Assembly: GCA_043812055.1 (NCBI GenBank)
Contig: JBDRMN010000020.1
Coordinates: 1-28,918, forward strand
Length of the DNA: 28,918 bases
Source: JBDRMN01 sp043812055
GTDB taxonomy: Bacteria; Patescibacteriota; Gracilibacteria; JAHISY01
Direction: 5' to 3'
The notes beneath the pieces were generated by a model, which saw only the letters and a list, made by a program, of their open reading frames with translations, made no database searches and had not been told where the DNA came from. The position numbers were made by a program, and so were the translations under genes. Shown here piece after piece: positions 13,995 to 21,294 of this stretch (its first letter is position 1; each line of letters begins with the position of its first letter).

Positions 13995-14624
13995 ATGTTT
14001 TTACTTAATCTTTCCGCCTTCGAAATCGTTGCATGGATCACGGGATTTTTGATTGCCCTGTCTGTCCACGAAGCCGCGCACGCTGCTTCAGCCGCCTATC
14101 TGGGTGACCCCACTGCGAAATTTATGGGCCGGATTTCCCTGAACCCATTGCGCCACCTCGATCCGGCCGGAACAATCTTCCTGCTCTTCATGGGCTTTGG
14201 CTGGGGGAAGCCCGTACCGGTGAATCCGGGTAACTTTACCAACCCACGCACGGGGGAGATTCTCACCTCGCTCGCCGGTCCGCTCGCCAATTTCACAGTC
14301 GCGCTCGCGCTCGCCCTGCCTTACAACTTTCTGACTGAACCGGGATCAAGCACCTTCCTTTTCATCCAAACGGTGATGTTTGTAAATATCGTGCTGATGG
14401 TTTTTAACTTGCTGCCTATTCCGCCACTCGATGGTGGGGGAGCACTTACTGCTTTTTTGCCGCCAAGGTACGGGGAACCGCTTCGCAAGAACGGTCCGAT
14501 TATACTTTTTTCACTCATTGCTTTTGATTGGGTCTTTAGTACCAGCATTTTGTGGGGTATCTTGGGAAAACTTATCAACATAGTGTTCGCTGCAATTAAT
14601 CTTTCCACAACATTTGGGGTCTAG
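13995..14624 (+). CDS. site-2 protease family (M50) membrane metalloprotease
   Basis: A 209-aa polytopic protein of the short S2P/M50 type. HEAAH (25-29) in the first helix carries the zinc His residues and catalytic Glu. GRISLNPLRHLDPAGT follows, and NLLPIPPLDGGGAL (about 140-153) supplies the third ligand Asp. Hydrophobic segments lie around 10-30, 53-70, 95-115, 122-145 and 170-200. The substrate is unknown; the family cuts transmembrane segments of regulators or leftover signal peptides. It has no PDZ domain. The start ATG at 13995 lies in a gap divergent from rpmB. Confidence 0.92.
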   Translation: MFLLNLSAFEIVAWITGFLIALSVHEAAHAASAAYLGDPTAKFMGRISLNPLRHLDPAGTIFLLFMGFGWGKPVPVNPGNFTNPRTGEILTSLAGPLANFTVALALALPYNFLTEPGSSTFLFIQTVMFVNIVLMVFNLLPIPPLDGGGALTAFLPPRYGEPLRKNGPIILFSLIAFDWVFSTSILWGILGKLINIVFAAINLSTTFGV

Positions 14625-14681
14625 TCCTTCAAAAAAGCAGAGCAAAAAAATGTTTTCCCGAACTGCGCAAGCTTTTTTACT

Positions 14682-14709
14682 TTGCACACAAAATTTGTTC
14701 AGCTATATT
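14682..14709 (+). promoter_or_regulatory. sigma70-type promoter of the small RNA
   Basis: TTGCAC (14682-14687) and TATATT (14704-14709) are separated by 16 bp. The predicted start is at about 14716-14718, which coincides with the first base of the RNA closing stem. Confidence 0.7.
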
Positions 14710-14716
14710 GATGGTA

Positions 14717-14900
14717 ATTCTTTCGTGTTCGCTAGCTCGACACGAAGCCAAATCGCTCACAAAGCTTAAGGGGTTCCGTACATTTCTCCATTCTGCGGAT
14801 TGTGAGAAAGGATTCCCACTTGACCTACAGGATTGCTGCTATCGGGAGTATACGGCACGAAAGAAGCCCAAAGAATCCCACCGGTGAAGTGGGGTTTTTT
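14717..14900 (+). ncRNA. structured small RNA, 6S-like candidate
   Basis: About 184 nt with its own promoter and terminator and no ORF. The ends pair perfectly: TTCTTTCGTG (14718-14727) with CACGAAAGAA (14856-14865). An inner stem CTCACAA (14757-14763) pairs with TTGTGAG (around 14799-14805), enclosing a terminal hairpin region, with unpaired stretches on both sides between the two stems. Closing stem, large internal bubble and terminal stem in a ~185-nt RNA is the layout of 6S RNA, which binds RNA polymerase; the identity is inferred, since no conserved 6S sequence block was matched. The 5' arm can also pair locally (TTCGTGT with ACACGAA, 14721-14745), giving an alternative fold. The flanking genes are not in a leader relationship to it. 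Confidence 0.65.
14876..14900 (+). terminator. intrinsic terminator of the small RNA
   Basis: CCCAC (14877-14881) and GTGGG (14889-14893), loop CGGTGAA, are followed by TTTTTT (14895-14900). It directly follows the closing stem of the RNA. Confidence 0.8.
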
Positions 14901-14985
14901 GATTTAAAAAAGTGTGAGTGAAATTTCCGATGGTCCAAATCTTTTCGACTTGGATTATGTACAACGACTCGAGCCCAAAAGACTC

Positions 14986-15387
14986 TTACTGGCCTGCTTC
15001 TTCAATCAAACCGTCGGCTGTATAACTGCCAAAAACGTTTTTCAAGAGCTTTTCAATTCTTCCTGCCAAAATGGGATGTCTTTCTTGGCGTAATTTTAGA
15101 GACTCTGCGACAAGCTCACTGGCTTGCCTTCTAAGAAAACCTGCCTCAGGAAGTCGAATGATTTCATTTCTTGTCTCCAAAATTAGCAGAGCTTGTTTTG
15201 CTGTCAATTCTTCAGCTGTTCTCCACTTTTCTAAAAAACCAAGGAGCCTGTTTTTATCGGCAGCTTTTTCTAAGGCTTGGATTGCCCCTTCGGTATCTTC
15301 TTGCTGTAAAAAATCTTCTGCTTCGCTAAACACTGAATCATCATGTGCTCGTTTTGCCGCTAATCTCTTTTGAGTTTTTTTAGTCAT
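14986..15387 (-). CDS. hypothetical helical protein downstream of carB
   Basis: A 133-aa protein that I do not recognise. It is charged, lacks Cys, signal peptide and membrane segments, and is almost wholly helical in pattern (EAEDFLQQEDTEGAIQALEKAADKN, then LTAKQALLILETRNEIIRL and ASELVAESLKLRQERHPILAGRIEKLLKNV). The segment EDFLQQEDTEGAIQALEKAA resembles a TPR-like helical hairpin, but a full repeat is not present. It starts 51 bp after the carB stop on the same strand, so it is probably co-transcribed; there is no other hint of function. Confidence 0.7.
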   Translation of the reverse strand: MTKKTQKRLAAKRAHDDSVFSEAEDFLQQEDTEGAIQALEKAADKNRLLGFLEKWRTAEELTAKQALLILETRNEIIRLPEAGFLRRQASELVAESLKLRQERHPILAGRIEKLLKNVFGSYTADGLIEEAGQ

Positions 15388-15438
15388 AACAAAAAATTAA
15401 AGGGTGAGATTGTCGCATATCCAAACCTAATTTTCAAA

Positions 15439-18400
15439 TTACTTCAAGTATTCTTTCCACTCACGAATAGGTAATTCTTTCTTTCCGTACTTTTCCAACG
15501 CATCCACCATTAATTTCGCCACCTGCGGATTCACGATCAGCGGGATTCCGAAGTCGGTGGCTTTTCTTCGGATGAGGTAACCGTTCGTCAGTTCCTCCGG
15601 TTGGTAGTTTTTGGGAATGTTGATAACGAGATCGATCTGGCGCTTCGCCAGAAGATCAGAAATGTTGGGTTTCTGTTTCGTTAGTGGGAAGTGAACTGTT
15701 TTATTGCGCACTCCGTTCTCAGCTAGAAATCTGGAAGTGCCTGGAGTCGCGAAGAGCTTGTAACCCATTGCGACCAAGCGCCGAGCAGACGACAGGAAGT
15801 GAGTCTTGCTCGCCAGTGGTCCCGCTGAAACGAAAATGTTCTGCTTCGGTATCTGGAAGCCGACGGCAATCTGAGCTTTGAGGAAAGCTTCGTAAAGATT
15901 GTCTCCGAAACAGGCCACCTCTCCCGTACTGGCCATCTCGACACCGAGTGTGGGGTCGGCACCCCGCAGCCGGGAGAAGGAAAACTGGGCGGCTTTGACG
16001 CCGACGTGATTCAGATCGAGGGTTTGGTAATTTTGTTTGCGCCATTTTTTCGGCTTCACCTTACCCAGCATCCCTTCAATCGCAATCTCGATAAAGTTGT
16101 GACCGGAGACTTTCGAGACGAAGGGGAAACTCCGACTGGCCCGCAGATTCATTTCGATCACCGCGATCCGGTTGTCTTTGGCGAGGAACTGGATGTTGAA
16201 GGGGCCAGTGATGCTTAGGGACCGAGCGAGCTTCTTGGCAATGTCTTTGATCCGGCGGATTGTTTCGATGTAAGTTTTTTGCGGTGGTAAGACGAGGGTC
16301 GCATCGCCCGAGTGTACTCCGGCATTTTCCACGTGCTCGGAGACAGCGAAGATCGTGAGTTTGCCCTGAGCGGCTACTCCGTCGAAATCAATCTCACGGG
16401 CACCTTCCTCGAATTTCGTGATTACTACTGGAGCTTCGATCGAAACCTTAGTAGCTTTAGCTAAATAATTCTCCAGCTGTTCTGCCGTGAAGGCCACGCT
16501 CATCGCCGCCCCCGAGAGCACATAGCTCGGTCTCACCAGCACGGGATAGCCCACTCTCTCGGCGAAGTTCAGGGCTTCCGAGTTTTTTGTGAATTCCGCC
16601 CACCGCGGTTGATCAATCCCGAGTGAGTCACAGAGCGCGGAAAATTTTTGGCGCGATTCAGCTCGATCGATTGATTGTGGCGAGGTACCCAGGATAGGGA
16701 CGCGCGACTTGGCCAATTTCCCGACAAGGTTGTTGGGGATCTGCCCTCCGGCTGAGACGACGACTCCTTTAGGCTTCACCGCGTCGACAATATCCAGAAC
16801 CCGTTCGACGGAAAGTTCATCGAAATAAAGCTGATCGCAGGTATCATAGTCTGTCGAAACTGTTTCCGGGTTGTAATTGATCATCACTGTTTCGAAACCG
16901 TTCTGCGCCAGTGTATTCACCGCACTCACGCAACACCAGTCGAATTCCACACTGGAGCCAATACAGTAGGCCCCGCTACCCAGCACGATTACCCGGGGCT
17001 TGCCGGTAATCTTAACTTCATCTGAAGTATCTCCATGGTAGCTGAGGTAGAGGTAGTTCGTTCGCGCCGGGAACTCGGCCGCGAAGGTATCGATCTTCTT
17101 GATCACCGGAAGGATTCCCAGCTGCTTTCGTTTCTTCCGAATGTCGAGCTCGTGTACTCCCGCTCGCCAGGCGATCTGCGAGTCGGAGAAGCCCAGCCTC
17201 TTCGCTTGTCGCATTTCCGCCCTATTCAGTTTTCCCCGTTTCTTTTTTAGAGTCTTCTTTTCGAAGTCGGTAATGCTTTTGCACTTCTCGAGAAACCACT
17301 TGTCGATCCCGCCGGAGATTTTGTGAATCCGATCAACCGTCCAACCGTTGCGGAGTGCCCGGGCGATTGCGAAGATTCGTTCGGGAGTGGGATAGCGGAT
17401 TTCCTTTTCCATGTCCGCGAAATCGAAGTTGGCGTGACTGAAACCATAGGCGCCAACTTGCAACATTCGGAGCGCCTTCTGCAGCACCTCCTCGAAAGAG
17501 CGGCCGATTGCCATCACCTCACCCACACTTTTCATCTCGGAACCGATCTCACTGCTAACCTTGCGGAATTTCTGCAAATCCCAGCGGGGGATTTTGAGGA
17601 CCAGGTAGTCGAGCGCTGGTTCGAAACACGCCGTCGTGTTACCCGTCACAGCGTTGGGAACTTCATCGAGTCGCTGACCGAGCGCCAGTTTCGCCGCGAC
17701 ATGGGCGAGGGGATAGCCCGTCGCCTTGCTCGCCAGTGCAGAGGAACGAGACAAACGAGCGTTAACTTCAATAACACGGTAATCCAGGGAAGTTTCTGAA
17801 GGCGAAGAACGTTTATGGGGTTTCGAAGGTTGATCTGCCTTATTAACTTTATTAACCTTCTCAACCTTACCCGCTTTCGGATTCAACGCGTACTGAATAT
17901 TGCACTCGCCGACAATCTTGAGATGTTGGATTACCTTAATGCCAATCTCGCGCAGCGCGTGGTATTCGAAGTTATTGAGCGTCTGCGAAGGCGCCACCAC
18001 GATTGACTCACCCGTGTGAATTCCGAGCGGATCGAAATTCTCCATGTTGCAAACCGTCAAGCAAGTGTTCGCTCCATCCCGGACAACTTCGTACTCAATC
18101 TCTTTCCAGCCGCGCAGGTCTTCTTCGACCAATACTTGAGGTGATGCCGAGAAGGCGATTGCGAGAAGTTTTTTTAGTTCGGCCGCATTTTTGGCAAAAC
18201 CGCTTCCCTTACCACCGAGCGCGTAAGCTGCTCGTATAATCACCGGGAAACCAATTTTTTTGGCTGCCTTTAGTCCGTCGGCAGTATTCTCCACCGCGAC
18301 TGCTCGCGCGGTTTTCACATCGATTTCATTAAGCTTCTTTACGAAAATCTCTCGATCTTCGGTCGCCTCGATCGCGGAGATTGGGGTGCCGAGGATCGTA

Positions 18401-18735
18401 ACCTTATGTCTGCGGAAAACTCCCCGCTTCTCTAGCTCCACGCCGCAATTCAAAGCGGTTTGGCCTCCGAACGCAAGCAATACCCCGTCAGGTTTTTCTT
18501 TCTTAATCACCCGTTCGACAAAACGGGGTGTCACAGGCAGGAAATAGACTTTGTCCGCCACCCCGGCCGAGGTCTGATTGGTGGCGATATTGGGGTTGAC
18601 GAGGACGGTTTTGACCCCCTCTTCTTTGAGCGCTTTGATTGCCTGGCTGCCTGAATAATCGAACTCGCCAGCCTCTCCGATTTTGAGAGCGCCGCTGCCG
18701 AGGACGAGTACTTTTTTAGGTAGTTTCTTTTGCAT
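15439..18735 (-). CDS. carB: carbamoyl-phosphate synthase large subunit
   Basis: A 1098-aa CarB with both ATP-grasp halves. The first half shows VLVLGSGALKIGEAGEFDYS, GGQTALNCG, YALGGKGSGFA and EVNARLSRSSALASKATGYP; the second half shows VIVLGSGAYCIGSSVEFDWC, YNPETVSTDYD, PSYVLSGAAMSVAF and EMNLRASRSFPFVSKVSG. The C-terminal MGS-like regulatory domain covers about 945-1098. CarB makes carbamoyl phosphate from bicarbonate, ammonia and two ATP, for pyrimidines and arginine. The small subunit carA is not adjacent, so glutamine-derived ammonia must come from a distant gene. An insertion of ~27 residues (KVEKVNKVNKADQPSKPHKR and onward) interrupts the first ATP-grasp between ALNPKAG and YRVIEVNARLS and accounts for the extra length over E. 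coli (1073). Confidence 0.97.
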   Translation of the reverse strand: MQKKLPKKVLVLGSGALKIGEAGEFDYSGSQAIKALKEEGVKTVLVNPNIATNQTSAGVADKVYFLPVTPRFVERVIKKEKPDGVLLAFGGQTALNCGVELEKRGVFRRHKVTILGTPISAIEATEDREIFVKKLNEIDVKTARAVAVENTADGLKAAKKIGFPVIIRAAYALGGKGSGFAKNAAELKKLLAIAFSASPQVLVEEDLRGWKEIEYEVVRDGANTCLTVCNMENFDPLGIHTGESIVVAPSQTLNNFEYHALREIGIKVIQHLKIVGECNIQYALNPKAGKVEKVNKVNKADQPSKPHKRSSPSETSLDYRVIEVNARLSRSSALASKATGYPLAHVAAKLALGQRLDEVPNAVTGNTTACFEPALDYLVLKIPRWDLQKFRKVSSEIGSEMKSVGEVMAIGRSFEEVLQKALRMLQVGAYGFSHANFDFADMEKEIRYPTPERIFAIARALRNGWTVDRIHKISGGIDKWFLEKCKSITDFEKKTLKKKRGKLNRAEMRQAKRLGFSDSQIAWRAGVHELDIRKKRKQLGILPVIKKIDTFAAEFPARTNYLYLSYHGDTSDEVKITGKPRVIVLGSGAYCIGSSVEFDWCCVSAVNTLAQNGFETVMINYNPETVSTDYDTCDQLYFDELSVERVLDIVDAVKPKGVVVSAGGQIPNNLVGKLAKSRVPILGTSPQSIDRAESRQKFSALCDSLGIDQPRWAEFTKNSEALNFAERVGYPVLVRPSYVLSGAAMSVAFTAEQLENYLAKATKVSIEAPVVITKFEEGAREIDFDGVAAQGKLTIFAVSEHVENAGVHSGDATLVLPPQKTYIETIRRIKDIAKKLARSLSITGPFNIQFLAKDNRIAVIEMNLRASRSFPFVSKVSGHNFIEIAIEGMLGKVKPKKWRKQNYQTLDLNHVGVKAAQFSFSRLRGADPTLGVEMASTGEVACFGDNLYEAFLKAQIAVGFQIPKQNIFVSAGPLASKTHFLSSARRLVAMGYKLFATPGTSRFLAENGVRNKTVHFPLTKQKPNISDLLAKRQIDLVINIPKNYQPEELTNGYLIRRKATDFGIPLIVNPQVAKLMVDALEKYGKKELPIREWKEYLK
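17785..17870. repeat. repeat-derived in-frame insert within carB
   Basis: On the coding strand this reads AAGGTTGAG AAGGTTAAT AAAGTTAAT AAGG, then a CAACC-TTCGAA segment. Normal CarB proteins pass directly from NPK(D/N)G to the EMN/EVN strand here. The 9-bp unit is shared with the rpmB tail and the 9157-9206 spacer. Confidence 0.75.
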
Positions 18736-18759
18736 TGTCTTCCGACGGATTTTAGCATA

Positions 18760-18796
18760 GGGAACAGGTTACAGGTTACGGGGAACAGTTTTCAGT
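18760..18796. repeat. GGGAACAGG-type repeat upstream of carB
   Basis: GGGAACAGGTTACAGG, TTACGGGGAACAG and TTTTCAG are words also found at 24295-24367 and, inverted, at 11658-11707 and 19252-19346. It lies 25 bp from the carB start codon, within its likely promoter region. Confidence 0.6.
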
Positions 18797-18895
18797 GATA
18801 GGAATGTTGGCCTGTTTTTGTTAATGAACTGTTTATTAACAAGTTGGATTCTTGGGGTGAAGTTGGAGTAATGTTTTTTACTAAACTTTAAGTTT

Positions 18896-19267
18896 TTGGC
18901 TAAGTTAAAAAGTTTTCGCGAACTTACGGTCTGGCAAAAGGCCTTTACTCTAGTGGTGAAGACTTATCGTCACACAAGCGATTTTCCAAGTACTGAGAGA
19001 TTCGGGCTGGTCAGTCAAATGAGGAGATCGGCTATTTCGGTCGTTTCCAATATTGCTGAGGGATCAGCTCGTTCAACCCGTAAGGATTATGCGCACTTCA
19101 TTAGCAATTCACTTGGATCTTGTTCTGAACTTGAGACCCAAGTTCTGCTTTCTGAAGCGCTTAAATTTTTATCGCCAGAAAAATCGAGAGAATTACTCGC
19201 TGGCCTAAAAGAAATCGCCAAGATACTTACAGTCTTGCGTAAAAGACTACTGGAACCTGTAACCTGA
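18896..19267 (+). CDS. four-helix-bundle protein (23S rRNA IVP/S23 family)
   Basis: A 123-aa protein starting at TTG (18896). The pattern is typical of the family also called 23S rRNA-intervening-sequence protein: FRELTVWQKAFTLVVKTYRHT, FPSTERFGLVSQMRRSAISVVSNIAEGSAR, DYAHFISNSLGSCSELETQVLLSEALKFL, and a last helix LLAGLKEIAKILTVLRKRLL. Members fold as four helices and form oligomers. Their function is unknown; they often occur in repeat-rich or rRNA IVS settings, and no rRNA is present here. It is flanked on both sides by GGAACAGG-type repeats, and its last codons (LLEPVT) are read from the start of the right-hand repeat. Confidence 0.9.
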   Translation: MAKLKSFRELTVWQKAFTLVVKTYRHTSDFPSTERFGLVSQMRRSAISVVSNIAEGSARSTRKDYAHFISNSLGSCSELETQVLLSEALKFLSPEKSRELLAGLKEIAKILTVLRKRLLEPVT

Positions 19268-19346
19268 CATGTCGTTCGCGAATGACGTGCCCTGAAACCT
19301 AACCTGTTCCCTGGAACCTAGAACCTAGAACCTATTCTGTTCCCTA
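19252..19346. repeat. GGAACCTGTAACCTGACA repeat with central palindrome
   Basis: This is an inverted copy of 24295-24367. Both contain a near-perfect palindrome around GTCGTTCGCGAA and flanks GGAACCTGTAACCTGACA and AACCTGTTCCCTGGAACCT. The copy overlaps the 3' end of the four-helix-bundle gene. A run of GAACCTA units follows. Confidence 0.75.
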
Positions 19347-19393
19347 CCTATCTCAAACAGGATCGAAAAACTCTCCGGAACCTAGAGCTGAAC

Positions 19394-19422
19394 TTGCTTT
19401 TAGCGCTTATTTCTGCTAAAAT
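19394..19422 (+). promoter_or_regulatory. promoter of the membrane-protein operon
   Basis: TTGCTT (19394-19399) and TAAAAT (19417-19422) have a 17-bp spacer. The start would fall near 19429, giving a ~15-nt leader before the TTG start at 19444. Confidence 0.6.
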
Positions 19423-19443
19423 AACAAGATTTAAATACCCAAA

Positions 19444-19950
19444 TTGAACTCCCAAAAGAAACAGCAACGTGCGCTGCGCGTCTATCATGGCGAAATTCGG
19501 CATTCCTTTCTGAGCCCGGAGTTTTTGGACTACCCGCGAGGACCATTTTGGTACCTCACGGCCGGATTGATCGGGGTCATCGTTCTCACGATTGGTATTC
19601 TCACCCACACGATCACGTTAACCTTGGCTTTCTTGCTTTTTGTCGCAGTCTACTGGCTCCTGCATACTCGGGAGGCCCGGATGCTGGATGTGGCCATCAC
19701 GCGTCACGGTATTCGTATTGAGGATGAGTTCACCCCTTTCAGTGATATCAAAGAGTTTTGGATTATTCATGACCCTCCTTTTGTCGCTGATTTGAAATTA
19801 CAAACCAAGCGGAAATTTAATCCCATCATCACCATTCACATCTTCGGACAAGACCCCCTCGCTCTCCGCCAATTACTTGACCCCCACGTCGAGGAAGTCG
19901 AGCGCGAGGAAGCTTTTACCGACTTACTTGTCCGTGCTTTAAGACTTTAA
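19444..19950 (+). CDS. small membrane protein, PH-like cytoplasmic domain
   Basis: A 168-aa protein from TTG at 19444. Residues 1-30 are polar and cytoplasmic; two adjacent membrane helices follow (about 35-55 and 57-76). The remainder (LDVAITRHGIRIEDEFTPFSDIKEFWIIHDPP, then FNPIITIHIFGQDPLALRQLLDPHVEEVE) has the strand pattern and final helix of bacterial PH-like/DUF5673-type domains. Function is unknown. The next ORF starts directly after its stop (TAAATG), so the gene leads a tight operon with a large VirB6-like protein. A link to that machine is inferred from position. Confidence 0.75.
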   Translation: MNSQKKQQRALRVYHGEIRHSFLSPEFLDYPRGPFWYLTAGLIGVIVLTIGILTHTITLTLAFLLFVAVYWLLHTREARMLDVAITRHGIRIEDEFTPFSDIKEFWIIHDPPFVADLKLQTKRKFNPIITIHIFGQDPLALRQLLDPHVEEVEREEAFTDLLVRALRL

Positions 19951-21294
19951 ATGAGTCACCCTCCTGAAAATCTCGGTATCAAAAGAAGGCCTCAAACCCT
20001 CGCTGAACGAGGTTTAGGTGAGATCAGAGAGGATTTTGAGCGAGCCAAAGATTTTTTGGCTAAACACGTCGAATTTGAACACACCATGAACGGTAAAATC
20101 GACAGTCTCAGCAACACCCCTACCAGAGAGCCTCAAAAAAGAATCTTTGAGAACTCAATTTTGATGCTCAAACGTGCTTTTAAAGATTCACTAATTGCCA
20201 GCTCTAGTCGCGAAAGCTCAGAGAGGGGTCAGGCGGCGGCGGCGGAAAAATTAAGCGATAGCTGGACCAAAGCACTGCGCAAAATGTCTGGACCCGATGG
20301 AACTCTGGAGTACCATGATCTGCTACCAAGCAACCCCTACGCCCCGGAGGTAACGGGTTTGCTTGGAGACTTTAAGTTTTTGCGAGAATTCGACGAACTC
20401 GCCAAAAGGGAAAACAAGAAGGGTTTCGTCTCTCTTTATCTCAAAAAATGGGCGGCCAAGACGGTTGCTGCCGGAGAAGTGGACAAAGAAAGTGCGGTTC
20501 GCTTCGCCGAGGAAGCTTACGCTGTCCTCTTGCGATCGGTTGGCGAAGAACATCTCGATAAAGCCAAGTTTGAAGACTTGTGGAAGCAGGAAGTTTTGAA
20601 GGATTCTACTGTAGCCAAACTCTGGGCTGCGGCTGCCGGCACCAAGGCTGGTGAGAAATTCGAAAAGTTGTTGTTCGACGGCGAAGATAAAAAAATCGTT
20701 TCCTTGCGTCGTAAAGAAATCAAACTAGAACATGATCGAGCTCAGGCAGCTGCTTTCAATCCCCATGGTTTCGAAGCGCGTACCTACGGTAGCTTATTTT
20801 CCGCGATGCTCTATGGCGGAGAAAAAATACTTTACGGAATTATCCTTGTTAATTTCGCTCTTTGCGGCTTCAACCCCATGAAGATGATCCAAAGCCCCGT
20901 GCTTTGGGCAACCGCTGGCGGTGTGCTTGCCATTACCAAGTATTACAAGCCGGATTTTATGAGCGGCAAGCCGGAAGTTAGCAAAGCTGCCCGGGCTGAC
21001 TTGGAGACAGCCCTGCTGGGAGTTGAGGATAGAAGTCCGACTGTCTGGGCCTGGCTAACAAAATTTTCCAAAGCTGATCTCTCCGAAAAAGGTGCTGTTG
21101 GGAAACTGCTCACAGCAAAAGAAGAACGAGGGGAGATCACGTCAGTGGAGCTGGCCAAAGTTCTTCCCGCAGACGAGCACCCGGGTGAAAAACTCAATAT
21201 TGCGCCGCGATCGCCAGAGGCGGGTCAGCTTTATCGGTTGCTCAAACTCTGTCGGGACAACAAAATTAATCCTAAAGGTTTAGAAAATGCGTAG
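19951..21294 (+). CDS. hypothetical membrane-associated protein of the VirB6-like operon
   Basis: A 447-aa protein that I do not recognise. About residues 1-285 are charged and helical (e.g. ETAKDFERAKDFLAKHVEFE-like segments, SAVRFAEEAYAVLLRSVGEEH). A hydrophobic pair follows at about 290-330 (YGIILVNFALCGFNPMKMI; VLWATAGGVLAI), and then another soluble region ending LYRLLKLCRDNKINPKGLENA. There is no signal peptide. It starts directly after the preceding stop, and its last 8 bp overlap the next start, so translation is coupled in all three genes. It may be a cytoplasmic or peripheral component of the same membrane assembly; this is inferred. Confidence 0.75.
   Translation: MSHPPENLGIKRRPQTLAERGLGEIREDFERAKDFLAKHVEFEHTMNGKIDSLSNTPTREPQKRIFENSILMLKRAFKDSLIASSSRESSERGQAAAAEKLSDSWTKALRKMSGPDGTLEYHDLLPSNPYAPEVTGLLGDFKFLREFDELAKRENKKGFVSLYLKKWAAKTVAAGEVDKESAVRFAEEAYAVLLRSVGEEHLDKAKFEDLWKQEVLKDSTVAKLWAAAAGTKAGEKFEKLLFDGEDKKIVSLRRKEIKLEHDRAQAAAFNPHGFEARTYGSLFSAMLYGGEKILYGIILVNFALCGFNPMKMIQSPVLWATAGGVLAITKYYKPDFMSGKPEVSKAARADLETALLGVEDRSPTVWAWLTKFSKADLSEKGAVGKLLTAKEERGEITSVELAKVLPADEHPGEKLNIAPRSPEAGQLYRLLKLCRDNKINPKGLENA

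Noticed and set aside
14717..14900. tmRNA or a riboswitch for a downstream gene
   Set aside because: There is no tRNA-like end with CCA or tag ORF, and the next gene downstream is on the opposite strand.
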